A stretch of DNA of 64,000 nucleotides from Aestuariivita sp. (GCF_021404545.1 NZ_JAAWWD010000005.1:1-64000); one strand, 5' to 3'. Positions 16,837 to 25,516 are shown, numbered from the stretch's first letter. Numbers and translations are program-made. Notes: generated by a model from the letters alone, not told the origin.

Positions 16837-17280
16837 TCAGGACATCTTCTTGAGAAGTTCAAGCAGTTTCTTTTGTTCTGAGGGTTTGAGCGGTGACAGG
16901 GTTTGCGTGCTGATGATTTGCCCATCCAGCCTGAGCTTGTGTATCAACTGCGCCCCGTCCCGGCTGAGCGAAATGATAGACCGCCGCTTGTCGTTCGGAT
17001 CCGGGTTCGTGATCAGGAGCCCTTTTTGCTTTAACCGGTCCACCACACCCTTTGTTGTCGCAATGTCCATCGCTGCCAAGCGACCGAGGTGGTTCTGAGA
17101 GACATGCCCATGTTCCGCAACCCGCATCAAAGTGGAAAACTGCGTGGGGGTCAGACGCTCCGATATGCGTTCTTGAAAAATGCCCGCATGGCGTTGACTG
17201 GCCAGGCGAAGCAAATAGCCGACCTGATCATCAAGCCGGTAGTCTTCGGTCTCATCGCTTGGCTTTGACAGTGTATCCAT
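16837..17280 (-). CDS. MarR-family regulator, likely of this catabolic cluster
   Basis: A 147-residue winged-helix protein: dimer helix at the N-terminus, LTPTQFSTLMRVAEHG, the recognition region NHLGRLAAMDIATTKGVVDR and the wing NPDPNDKRRSIISLS. ATG 17280 is chosen to match family length; upstream residues are unlike MarR. It lies 55 bp after the DUF1185 gene in the same orientation and is probably the last gene of the large operon. It is the best candidate to bind the four palindromes; the ligand could be the pathway substrate or the 6-hydroxy product. Confidence 0.85.
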   Translation of the reverse strand: MDTLSKPSDETEDYRLDDQVGYLLRLASQRHAGIFQERISERLTPTQFSTLMRVAEHGHVSQNHLGRLAAMDIATTKGVVDRLKQKGLLITNPDPNDKRRSIISLSRDGAQLIHKLRLDGQIISTQTLSPLKPSEQKKLLELLKKMS

Positions 17281-17335
17281 ACCCAAGTGTACTGGGCCGG
17301 CCGGCACCTGCGCAAGGCGGCATGATTGCAGCCTC

Positions 17336-17920
17336 TTACCGCAATCCATCTTTCCCTTCGGCGTCTTGATGGGTCAACCCACCCACCCGTGGCAGTGGGC
17401 GGCCGCCATCGGTCACGGCAACAGCGACGACAATCTCGTTCTGACGCGGCGCATCGTTCAGACGCACCTCGATCCCGTCAAAGTGACTGCGGACATAGGC
17501 GGCGTCTTTGTGTCCGAGGGGCACATCGAGCACCTGACCGGGGCTGCCCATCTTCTTGGACGAGGGCACAAGGGCTGCACCTTTCTCGACCTCGGCACGC
17601 AAAGGGGCGCCAAGTTTCGGATGCAGGATCGCGGCGGCATGTTCCAGTTCACCATTCTCACCCACCATCGCCGATTTGCCATAGCTTTCGGCCTGCTCAG
17701 GTGCAATCCCCAAGGCCTCGACGCATTTGCGACCCAAAAGCGCGCCAAGCTCCGCGCCGATCTCCATTAACTCCGAGAGGTCTTCGTGATAGACCCCGGC
17801 AAAAGGGTTTTCGATGACGGCCACTGCGACGGCCTTGCGCGTCGGGGGGATGATCTCGCGCCCGATCTCGCGATGTGTCTCTTCCACATTCACAGCAATT
17901 TTCCTGATCTTCGCGCTCAT
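17336..17920 (-). CDS. DUF1185 (AA_synth, PF06684-like) protein, copy A
   Basis: A 194-residue protein of the so-called amino acid synthesis family, whose biochemical role is not established. Family signatures are VIENPFAGVYHEDLSELM, GKSAMVGENGELEHAAAILHP, LVPSSKKMG, AAYVRSHFDGIEVRLNDAP and GRPLPRVGGL. It overlaps copy B by 4 nt (ATGA). Copies A and B share these motifs along their length, so they may form a heteromer or act on successive intermediates of the pathway. Confidence 0.8.
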   Translation of the reverse strand: MSAKIRKIAVNVEETHREIGREIIPPTRKAVAVAVIENPFAGVYHEDLSELMEIGAELGALLGRKCVEALGIAPEQAESYGKSAMVGENGELEHAAAILHPKLGAPLRAEVEKGAALVPSSKKMGSPGQVLDVPLGHKDAAYVRSHFDGIEVRLNDAPRQNEIVVAVAVTDGGRPLPRVGGLTHQDAEGKDGLR

Positions 17921-18498
17921 CGCAAACCGTCCTTTCCGACAATGTCCTCTGCGGCCAACCCGCCCGATCGGTTATGGATGCGGGCTCCGGTGCTCATCAC
18001 CAGAATCAAAGCCATTTCGTTGGCTTTGGGCGCATCGTTCAGACCGACTTCCATCGAATCGAAATGGCTGCGCACATAGGAGGCGTTGATATGGGTTATC
18101 GGGATATCCAGGCGTCCGCCGACGCCGACGACCTTCTTGCTTGACGGCACAATCGCGTTGGAATGGTCCAGAAGTTCGCGCATCGCATAGCCTCCGGGTG
18201 CATGCCAGAGCGCGCCATGCTCCAACTCTCCCGCTTCACCGATCATCGCACCTTTGCCATAGCCTTCGATCTGGTCTGCACCGCCCAGCATATCGACCAG
18301 CTGTTCCGCAATCGACAGCCCCAGTGGCTTTAGGTCGTCCATGAACCATTGAATATCCGGCTCGTACCGTCCAGCAAAGGGGTTTTCGATAACCGCCAAT
18401 CCCGCCGCGCGGCGCAGGCTGGTCTTTGCAACCGGGCCGCCGTCGTGGAAGATTTCTTCGACCGAATAGGCCGTTTTTCGGATGATCACATCAGCCAT
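17917..18498 (-). CDS. DUF1185 (AA_synth, PF06684-like) protein, copy B
   Basis: A 193-residue paralogue of the neighbouring gene with the same motif order (VIENPFAGRYEPDIQWFMDD, GKGAMIGEAGELEHGALWHA, IVPSSKKVVG, SYVRSHFDSMEVGLNDAPKA). The tandem pair is in an operon with UPF0280 and 6-hydroxynicotinate reductase. It overlaps UPF0280 by 8 nt and copy A by 4 nt. Function in the pathway unknown. Confidence 0.8.
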   Translation of the reverse strand: MADVIIRKTAYSVEEIFHDGGPVAKTSLRRAAGLAVIENPFAGRYEPDIQWFMDDLKPLGLSIAEQLVDMLGGADQIEGYGKGAMIGEAGELEHGALWHAPGGYAMRELLDHSNAIVPSSKKVVGVGGRLDIPITHINASYVRSHFDSMEVGLNDAPKANEMALILVMSTGARIHNRSGGLAAEDIVGKDGLR

Positions 18499-19387
18499 AA
18501 AGACGCTCCGGAGTTTGAGGTGTCAGCATTTGTTCGTTGGTCGTCATGACCTGCCCTTGCAGAAACATCCCGGCAGCGCAGATCATATTTTTCGCCTGAA
18601 AGGCAAGGGCGCGCGTCTTGCCCGAGCGCAACGCGGTTTGGCAGTCGGCAGGGGACAGCGGCGCGCACCCGATCACAACGGCCCGGTCGCCCAGGTCGCT
18701 ATCGTCGGTGATCGCATTGGCGCTGCGCCGTTCAATTGCCGGGTGTCCGGGCAGATCAACCGCATTGCCGATCAAGGTCGCCGCGACATCGGCCTGCGCG
18801 GCGGTGGCGGCCAGCACCGTCACGCTATCGGCAATGCCCAGGCTGAGGCTGCGCCCGTGCCGCCCGCTGGTCGCGATGCCGCGTATCGGATCCTCGGCGG
18901 TAATGGTGATGCGGCCAAGCTCCCGGCCTTCATGGCTGTGCATGGCGGTGGTGAACCGTCCGCCTTGCGCCAAATGCAACGCGATGTCGCCGCCGTTGTT
19001 GACATAGGCGCGCGACATATCCGCAGCATCCTTCATGGCGTGCAGCACCTCATCGGCCACGGACCCGGCAACTGCCGCCATGCGCGTCAGATACGCGGTT
19101 TCGCAAAACGGCACGGCTGCGTGATGCATCCGGGTTGCGATTGCACCCTGGGGGGCGGGCGTGGATGCCGACATCGGCCCGCGCAACGACGGCAGCTCGG
19201 CCACCAATTCCTCAAGCACCGTGGCAAAGCGGCGGGTTGCGGCCTCAAAGGCCGCCTGTCGCTCCCCCTCCGCGCCGATGATCAAATCAATCGGCCCATG
19301 TTGCAGGTGCAGACGGGTTCCGTCCGGCATGAGATTGGCGGTCGGACCCATCGGGTCAGGACCTCTTGGACCATCGGTAGTTGTCAT
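18491..19387 (-). CDS. UPF0280 family protein
   Basis: A protein of about 298 residues of the UPF0280 (COG2122) family, considered distantly related to ApbE flavin transferases. Typical segments are LHLQHGPIDLIIGAEG, AGSVADEVLHAM, YVNNGGDIALHL and GIATSGRHGRS, the last two recalling ApbE motifs. The start is uncertain: ATG 19387 overlaps the upstream reductase by 32 nt, while ATG 19351 has AAGAGG at good spacing and lies just after the reductase stop. It may modify or cofactor-load a partner enzyme; this is inference. Confidence 0.78.
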   Translation of the reverse strand: MTTTDGPRGPDPMGPTANLMPDGTRLHLQHGPIDLIIGAEGERQAAFEAATRRFATVLEELVAELPSLRGPMSASTPAPQGAIATRMHHAAVPFCETAYLTRMAAVAGSVADEVLHAMKDAADMSRAYVNNGGDIALHLAQGGRFTTAMHSHEGRELGRITITAEDPIRGIATSGRHGRSLSLGIADSVTVLAATAAQADVAATLIGNAVDLPGHPAIERRSANAITDDSDLGDRAVVIGCAPLSPADCQTALRSGKTRALAFQAKNMICAAGMFLQGQVMTTNEQMLTPQTPERLYG

Positions 19388-20843
19388 GCGCCATCGGATC
19401 TCGGGCGTTTGGGTTTTGCGACACATGGCGCGCGTCATCCCGGTTCACGTCCGCAACCTTCTTGAGATGCTCCATATGTCCCCCAAGGGTCTGATAGTCG
19501 CAGACGCGCAGCGTAAACTCGATCGGGGCGACAAGTGCCGGGGTCGGGACATAGCCAAAGGACTGCGTCGGCATATCGAGCACATCGACCATCACCGTGA
19601 TCCCGCCTCCGGGCCAGACATAGGCATCCGCTCCTCCGCAGGACACATGCGTCAACGACTGTTTGACCGACCGCGTCAACCGCACCGGATTTTCCGTCAC
19701 ACCTGCGCGCAGGCTGCCACCGGCACCGCCCATGAACAACACAGAACACACAGAAGGTTCGCAGTTCTCGGCGATCAGGTCGGCCGAGGCGGCCAACGGG
19801 GCGGGAATGTCCTTCCTCTGCGGCACAAGATCCGCATCGAGCTCGTAATACGCAACCTGCTCGCCTGTGGTCGAGACCATCAGCAGCCGCAGCCCTTGCC
19901 ACGCGATCCTGGGATTGAACGGGCCGAGGATCTTCAGCGGATCGTCGATATCCGTCCCACCCCAACCCGTGCCCGGGTTGGCCACCTGGAAATACCTGCC
20001 AGGGGTCGAACGACGGCCAAGGATCTTTATGCCGGTGGCAGGCACATCCAATTGCTTGCCGGTTTCATGTTCTGACAGAACGCCGGTGATGTGATCGTCC
20101 ACAACCACAACGTCATCCGCATGTCCGATCCACTGCATCGGAAACATACCGATGGTGGCCGATCCACAGCCGACGCGCATCAGGTTTTCGGTCACACCGT
20201 TCACAATCGGAGGCTTGCCGGCCTGCACCACGATTTCGGTCTGGTGATCGCCCTCTCCGACGGTCATCGTGACGGCCTCGCGGTTGCACAGGCGCAGCAG
20301 CGCGTCGCAGGTCACGCGGCCCTCTTTCTTGGAGCCGCCCGTCAGATGTTCGACACCGCCAAGCGACAGCATCTTCGAGCCATATTCGGACGTCGTCACA
20401 TGGCCGATCGGTTCGTCATCCACACGGACCACATCCCGTTCGTGACCAATGTGACGGTCCGTGTCGATCTTCACCTTCACACCGCAATAGCTGAAGATGC
20501 CCTCGGTCACGACGGTTACCATATCGACACCGTCGACCTCTTGGCTGACGATAAAGGGCGCGGGCTTGTAGTCGGGATAGGTTGTGCCCGCGCCGATCGC
20601 CGTGACGAAAGGCCGATCTCCCTTGATGATGTCGCCATCCCAATCGTTCTGCTCCGGGCCGCTGCCCATAAACGGGACCAGCTTTTGATCGGTGCCCTGG
20701 ATGATCGTCAGCGGATCCAGCCGCACCAGGTCGCCGCCGTGGTTGGCATAGCGGTCGCAGGCTCCGGATTTTCCATCGGCGATATAGCACATTACGGGGC
20801 AGGCATCGCAGCGGATCTTTTCGGGTTTTTCGACCTTTGTCAT
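19356..20843 (-). CDS. hnr: 6-hydroxynicotinate reductase-like protein
   Basis: A 495-residue protein resembling Hnr of Eubacterium barkeri, which reduces 6-hydroxynicotinate to 1,4,5,6-tetrahydro-6-oxonicotinate using reduced ferredoxin. The N-terminus has cysteines 12, 15, 19 and 29 (RCDACPVMCYIADG, then GACDRY), suited to an iron-sulfur cluster. Later come VTVVTEGIFSYCGVKVKIDT, PATGIKILGRRSTPGRYF and SCGGADAYVWPGGGITVMVD. ATG 20843 overlaps the end of the hydroxylase gene (ATGA). It is unusual in an aerobic phototroph because the reaction needs a strong reductant; fpr nearby may supply it. Confidence 0.82.
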   Translation of the reverse strand: MTKVEKPEKIRCDACPVMCYIADGKSGACDRYANHGGDLVRLDPLTIIQGTDQKLVPFMGSGPEQNDWDGDIIKGDRPFVTAIGAGTTYPDYKPAPFIVSQEVDGVDMVTVVTEGIFSYCGVKVKIDTDRHIGHERDVVRVDDEPIGHVTTSEYGSKMLSLGGVEHLTGGSKKEGRVTCDALLRLCNREAVTMTVGEGDHQTEIVVQAGKPPIVNGVTENLMRVGCGSATIGMFPMQWIGHADDVVVVDDHITGVLSEHETGKQLDVPATGIKILGRRSTPGRYFQVANPGTGWGGTDIDDPLKILGPFNPRIAWQGLRLLMVSTTGEQVAYYELDADLVPQRKDIPAPLAASADLIAENCEPSVCSVLFMGGAGGSLRAGVTENPVRLTRSVKQSLTHVSCGGADAYVWPGGGITVMVDVLDMPTQSFGYVPTPALVAPIEFTLRVCDYQTLGGHMEHLKKVADVNRDDARHVSQNPNARDPMAHDNYRWSKRS

Positions 20844-23575
20844 GATGCGCCTTTCAGGATGGCCGCGCGGACCCGGCAGGGCGTCGCAGGCACTTCGCAC
20901 ATCCGCGCGCCGGTTGCATGTTTGATCGCATTCAGAATGGCGGGCGCGGTGGGGATCAGCACGTGCTCGCCCAGCCCCTTGGCCCCGTAGGGCCCGTGTT
21001 CATCCGGCTCTTCGATAAGAATGGTCTCGATCGGGGGAACGTCCCCGATTGTCGGGATCAGATAGTCATGCAGGTTTTCGGTGCGGCCGGGAATGTATTC
21101 TTCCATCAACGCCATCCCAAGGCCTTGTGCGATGCCGCCATGCACCTGACCTTCGACCAACATGGGATTGATGGCCTGCCCAACATCGTGGGCCGCGACG
21201 AATCTGATGGGTTTGACGGATCCAAAGGCGGTATCGACCTCGATCACAACAAGATGGGCGGCGTACCCAAACTGCGCATAGGGGCTGCCCTGGCCATTTT
21301 CGTCCAAGGGTTTCGTTGGCGGATCATAGGTTTCTTCGGCCCGGAACACAAAGCCGTCCGCATCCGCAGGCAATCCCGACACGTCCAGAACGTGTTGCCC
21401 CGCGCCATCCGTGGCGATGATCTTGCCGTCTTCGATCACCAGCGACGCATCTTCGGCGACATTGATTTTCTCCAGAATGCGGGCCCGTAGTGCCGCACCG
21501 GACAGGCGTGCAGCATTGCCTGAAACGAAGGTCTGGCGGGAGGCGGATGTCTTGCCCGCATCCGGCGTGACATCCGTATCGGCGCCGACAAGGGCGATGC
21601 TCTGGACGGAGACACCCAAAGCCGTCGCGAAAATCTGAGCGATCACGGTATTGGCACCCTGGCCAATGTCCATGGCCCCCTGGTGCAACACCACGCGCCC
21701 ATCTGCACGGATGCCGGATTTGATCGTGGAGGGGTTCGGCAGGGACGTATTTCCGCACCCGTACCAGCCCGCCGCAAGACCGACGCCGCGCCTGAGCGTC
21801 GCAGTCTTTGCGTTGAAGCCATCGGCCGCCGCACGCTCCGAATGCCAGGCCGGGCGCAACGCTTCCAGACAGGCTTTGATACCGACGCCCTGATTGAACA
21901 CCTGACCACAGACGGTGGGCACACCGTTTTCCAGAGCATTCACGATCCGGAACTCCAGCGCATCCATACCCAGTTTCTCGGCCAAGTCATCAAACAGGCA
22001 TTCCTGAGCAATTGCCGATTGCGGCACACCGAATCCGCGGAAGGCCCCGGCAGGCGGGTTGTTCGTGTGGATCCCCCGCGATTCCGCACGGTAGTCAGCG
22101 ATCGCATAGGGACCCGACGCATGCACCGGAACGCGATTGGCCACTGTCGGGCCCCAACTTGCATAGGCTCCGGTGTCAAAATCGCCCTTGAAATCGAAGC
22201 CACAGATCTTGCCGTGCGTGTCGGCCCCGATTTTCAACCTGATGTCCGAGGGATGCCGCTTGGTCGAGCTCTGCATCGACTCTGTGCGGGTATAGCAGAG
22301 CCGGACAGGTTTGCCTGTCTTCATGGCTCCGAGGGCCAGATAGGGTTGCACCGATATATCCAGCTTCGATCCAAACCCGCCACCGACAGCGGTCGGAACA
22401 ATCCGGATCCGCGACGCGTCGATGCCCAGAATGGTCTCAAGGCTTTCCAGATCCATCACCGGCGCCTGGGTGCAGGCATACACTTCGACGCGGCCGTCCA
22501 CCATCTGCGCAAAACCTGCCTCGGGCTCGATATAGGCATGTTCCACAAAGCCGCTTCGGAAATGCCCTTCGACCGTCACATCGGCCTCCGCCAGCCGCTT
22601 GTCAGGCGCACCACATGTCACAAAGCCCCCGCACATCACGTTGCCGGACCGCCCGTCATGCAGCTGAGCAGCCGCAGCGCTTTGCGCAAAGGGCATATCA
22701 TGCGCCGCTGGCAGTTCGGTCCACGTGACGGGGAAATCCGCAGGGTCAAATGCTGCGATGATTTCGGGCCGGGCAATCAGTGCCGCAACGGCCTCGCCCC
22801 GGAACCGCGTCTCGCGCTCGGCAAAGACGGGCTGATCCACGAATTGCGGGATGACGCCGAACAGGTTCTTGCCCGGGACGTCAGCGGCGGTCAGGACGGC
22901 CTCAAGGCCCGCCGTCTCCACCAGGGCCTCCAGATCGCCAAGGCAGAACGCGGCCCTTGCAAAGGGCGAACGGATGATCAGGATTTCCAGGCAGGCGGGC
23001 GGGGCGACATCGTCGCCGAACAGCTCTTGGCCCAAGACCTTGGGAAGGCCATCGAGCCGCGGAATGGATGTGCCAAGCGCCCCGTCGCCTTGCTTGGCGA
23101 TCGCGGGGGCCTGTGTGACCGCGTCCAGGATTTTCCGATAGCCGGTGCAGCGGCACAGCACACCGCCCAGCGCGTCCTGCACCTGGGCCGTGGTCGGTGT
23201 CGGTGTTTCGCGCAGCAAAGCCACCGCCGACACCATCATCCCCGGCGTGCAAATCCCGCATTGTGCGGCGCCATGATCCTGAAAGCTTTGGGTGAGTGAC
23301 TTGGCATGCGGGTCGCTGTCGCACAGACCGGCCAGCGTCTCGACCTGGCGTCCTTCGGCCTGGTGGGCGGCCATAAGACAGGCGCAAACCGGCGCGCCAT
23401 CGACGAGAACCGTGCAGGCCCCGCAATCGCCCGCGTCACAGCCGATCTTGACGTCGCGCGCATTCAGCCCCTCGCGTAGCAGCGCGGAAAGCCGTTGCCC
23501 CGGGATGGCGGGCGCCGAGACCTCTGCACCGTTCAATTCAAACGAGATAGCCGTTGATGGGAAATGCTGGTTCAT
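20840..23575 (-). CDS. Xanthine dehydrogenase-family hydroxylase: fused 2Fe-2S and molybdenum subunits
   Basis: An enzyme subunit of about 911 residues combining two parts that are often separate. Residues 1-155 hold two [2Fe-2S] domains (GCDAGDCGACTVLVDG; CGICTPGMM and LCRCTGYRKI). The rest is the molybdopterin part, with VGGGFGSK, FRGFGVPQSA, GAMDIGQGANTV and the catalytic Glu in GAKGLGEHV. The family hydroxylates N-heterocycles next to the ring nitrogen, so nicotinate to 6-hydroxynicotinate is the likely reaction. The FAD subunit is encoded just upstream with a 4-nt overlap. ATG 23575 fits the ferredoxin domain start. Confidence 0.88.
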   Translation of the reverse strand: MNQHFPSTAISFELNGAEVSAPAIPGQRLSALLREGLNARDVKIGCDAGDCGACTVLVDGAPVCACLMAAHQAEGRQVETLAGLCDSDPHAKSLTQSFQDHGAAQCGICTPGMMVSAVALLRETPTPTTAQVQDALGGVLCRCTGYRKILDAVTQAPAIAKQGDGALGTSIPRLDGLPKVLGQELFGDDVAPPACLEILIIRSPFARAAFCLGDLEALVETAGLEAVLTAADVPGKNLFGVIPQFVDQPVFAERETRFRGEAVAALIARPEIIAAFDPADFPVTWTELPAAHDMPFAQSAAAAQLHDGRSGNVMCGGFVTCGAPDKRLAEADVTVEGHFRSGFVEHAYIEPEAGFAQMVDGRVEVYACTQAPVMDLESLETILGIDASRIRIVPTAVGGGFGSKLDISVQPYLALGAMKTGKPVRLCYTRTESMQSSTKRHPSDIRLKIGADTHGKICGFDFKGDFDTGAYASWGPTVANRVPVHASGPYAIADYRAESRGIHTNNPPAGAFRGFGVPQSAIAQECLFDDLAEKLGMDALEFRIVNALENGVPTVCGQVFNQGVGIKACLEALRPAWHSERAAADGFNAKTATLRRGVGLAAGWYGCGNTSLPNPSTIKSGIRADGRVVLHQGAMDIGQGANTVIAQIFATALGVSVQSIALVGADTDVTPDAGKTSASRQTFVSGNAARLSGAALRARILEKINVAEDASLVIEDGKIIATDGAGQHVLDVSGLPADADGFVFRAEETYDPPTKPLDENGQGSPYAQFGYAAHLVVIEVDTAFGSVKPIRFVAAHDVGQAINPMLVEGQVHGGIAQGLGMALMEEYIPGRTENLHDYLIPTIGDVPPIETILIEEPDEHGPYGAKGLGEHVLIPTAPAILNAIKHATGARMCEVPATPCRVRAAILKGAS

Positions 23576-24414
23576 ACCGTTCCTGCCCTTTGAATGGCGC
23601 GCTTGCATTGCTCTTGCACCGCATCCAGGCGATAGGCCCCGCTGCCCCGAACATCGTCTATCGGAGACAATGGCGACAGATGATCGACGTGGACTGTGAC
23701 ATCGTCCAACCGCCTGCCAATCAAATCAGCCTCAAGCGCAGGCAGACGCTGCGCCACCGCTGAACACGCGCCTACCGCGACACGGGCCTGCGCGATGCGC
23801 CCTTGCGCATCCATCAAGATATTGGCCGCCGTCATGCATATCGAGATGACCAGGTATCGGCGGCTCCCCAGTTTCTCAAACGCGGACCGGCTGCCGCCCG
23901 GTTGATCAGGGACCACGATTGCCGTGACCAACTCATCGGCAGCCAAGGCCGTTCTGCGCACGCCTTGGATGAAGTCCGACACAGCCAGGACGCGTGTCCC
24001 ACGCGCGGCACTCGCGACCTCGACCCGCGCCCCGAGCGCCAGCAACGGAGGCACCCCATCCGCCGCAGGCGAGGCGTTGCAGAGGTTACCCGCGAGGGTA
24101 CCCGCGTTCTGAATCTGCAGGCTTCCAACCTCACGCGCGGCCACCTTCAGGCCATCGAACGCCGCGGGCAGCTTGGCCTTGACGATATCGGTCCAGGTGG
24201 CGGCAGCACCGATACGCGTCGCTCCATTCCGGCGTGTAATGTCACCAAGACCGGCAATCCCTGTCACATCGAGAAACGCACAAGGCAGTTGGCCTTGTCC
24301 AAGCGCGGGAAATACATCCGTCCCGCCCGCCAAAACCTGAAACGCAGGCTCCCTCAAGGCTTCCAATGCAAGTTCGATATTGTCCGGACGTTCAAAAGCC
24401 AAAGCCAACCTCAT
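23572..24414 (-). CDS. FAD-binding subunit of the molybdenum hydroxylase
   Basis: A 280-residue CoxM/XdhB-type flavoprotein that takes electrons from the [2Fe-2S] clusters of its partner. The FAD signatures are LAGGTDVFPAL (28-38) and LQIQNAGTLAGNLCNASPAADG (98-120 region). It is the first gene of the six- or seven-gene operon running down to the MarR gene; all neighbours overlap by a few bases. The operator palindrome ends only 2 bp before the ATG and no ribosome site is visible, so the message may be leaderless. Confidence 0.9.
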   Translation of the reverse strand: MRLALAFERPDNIELALEALREPAFQVLAGGTDVFPALGQGQLPCAFLDVTGIAGLGDITRRNGATRIGAAATWTDIVKAKLPAAFDGLKVAAREVGSLQIQNAGTLAGNLCNASPAADGVPPLLALGARVEVASAARGTRVLAVSDFIQGVRRTALAADELVTAIVVPDQPGGSRSAFEKLGSRRYLVISICMTAANILMDAQGRIAQARVAVGACSAVAQRLPALEADLIGRRLDDVTVHVDHLSPLSPIDDVRGSGAYRLDAVQEQCKRAIQRAGTV

Positions 24415-24416
24415 AT

Positions 24417-24432
24417 CGTTCGCATACTAATG
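24417..24432 (-). promoter_or_regulatory. Operator-like palindrome at the head of the catabolic operon
   Basis: On the plus strand it reads CGTTCGCATACTAATG, matching the shared palindrome in the CATACTAATG half. It lies directly before the FAD-subunit start codon, so a bound repressor would block both transcription start and early elongation. Confidence 0.6.
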
Positions 24433-24552
24433 ATAGGGGAGCGCCATTTCTTCTGTCAACAGGATTGTGGAGAAGGGCCCGACAAGACAGGGCCACAGCA
24501 GAGGATCTGCTTTGATATTGGATATCACCCCAAGCCTGGCTAGGTTTGCACA

Positions 24553-24840
24553 ATGACAAAACTCGTTCTATCCACGCTGCTCATGGTTTTTTTCGCTTCG
24601 TCGGCCTCGGCGGAATGCTACGCAGACTACAAGGCCAAGCGAGACGATCCGTTGCGCCTGCATTACGGTGTCATCGAACTGCCCGGTGACATCTGTTCAC
24701 AAGGCAGCGCAGTACAAAGGTATATCGAAAGGCAGCTCAGCAACAACGATTGGGAGCTTCTGAATGTGCTCTCGGTCTTTGGGAGGGACGCGTTGGATGG
24801 CAAGAAAGCAGATGCAGGACAGTTCTACCTCCGCTATTGA
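24553..24840 (+). CDS. Small secreted protein of unknown function
   Basis: A 95-residue protein with a signal peptide (1-20, FFASSASA before the cut), then a mature part of about 75 residues with two cysteines (ECYADYKAKRDDPLRLHYGV and GDICSQGSA) that may form a disulfide. The segment LSNNDWELLNVLSVFG is helical. It overlaps the following membrane gene by 44 nt, so the two are probably coupled. No family recognised. Confidence 0.65.
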   Translation: MTKLVLSTLLMVFFASSASAECYADYKAKRDDPLRLHYGVIELPGDICSQGSAVQRYIERQLSNNDWELLNVLSVFGRDALDGKKADAGQFYLRY

Positions 24841-25516
24841 GACGCACCGATCAGTCAACCGTATTGTGGTGTTCGGTATGGTTGCGATCGTCGCGATCTT
24901 GGCGGGTGCTGCATTCTTTTTGTTTGCAAGCCTGCCGGATGCAAACGCGTTCAATTCCCGCGTCGAACAATTGTTCATTGAAAACAACGACCTGACTTCA
25001 AACGCCGAAGTGAAGCTGCTGGAGATCCTGGCCAATTCCGGCACGGCGTTTTCCGACACGTTGCGCAGCTACCGATTGGTCATTCTGGTGCTGATGGTGT
25101 TTGCCACAGCGCTCTTGATGGCCACGCTGGTTTTTCTGGTAACGGCGGTGATGCTGAACCGGCGCATGTCGGTCATCATCAAGCAGGGCATTCAAGTCTC
25201 GTCCTTGGTGATCAATCGCGGTCAGAACACGGTGTCGGTCAACGATCTGGAACTCAAGCTGACCCCGGCGGCCCTTGAAACGCTGTCGGTGCTGGCCGAG
25301 GCGCGCATGGATGACGACCTGCTGTCGGGTTCCGAGATCGAGGCGGTGATTTCCGGACGCAGCGCGTCCGATTGCGACGAAGCTGCCGGGGCCACCCGGA
25401 TCAAGCGATTGCGCGACACGATGGGCAATCAGTTGATCAGCGAGGTTCTGGTCAAGAACATCTCTCGCCAGGGATACACCCTAGATGTGGAAAAGGCCGT
25501 TATCCGTATGATTTAG
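24797..25516 (+). CDS. Membrane protein with C-terminal winged-helix domain
   Basis: A 239-residue protein with two membrane segments (about 23-45 and 91-120) around a short outer loop (PDANAFNSRVEQLF and following). The C-terminal domain (about 140-239) looks like an OmpR/ToxR-type winged helix: NDLELKLTPAALETLSVL, ATRIKRLRDTMG, then ISRQGYTLDV, matching the pattern RRLRxKL...RGxGYxL of Trans_reg_C domains. There is no receiver domain. With two membrane spans both ends would be cytoplasmic, so it may be a membrane-anchored regulator sensing with its small outer loop or with the secreted partner. ATG 24797 is chosen over the frame start at 24764. Confidence 0.6.
   Translation: MARKQMQDSSTSAIETHRSVNRIVVFGMVAIVAILAGAAFFLFASLPDANAFNSRVEQLFIENNDLTSNAEVKLLEILANSGTAFSDTLRSYRLVILVLMVFATALLMATLVFLVTAVMLNRRMSVIIKQGIQVSSLVINRGQNTVSVNDLELKLTPAALETLSVLAEARMDDDLLSGSEIEAVISGRSASDCDEAAGATRIKRLRDTMGNQLISEVLVKNISRQGYTLDVEKAVIRMI

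Noticed and set aside
21683-23299. 538-aa frame opposite the molybdenum hydroxylase
   Set aside because: Antisense shadow of a high-GC gene; the other strand carries a clear enzyme with all motifs.
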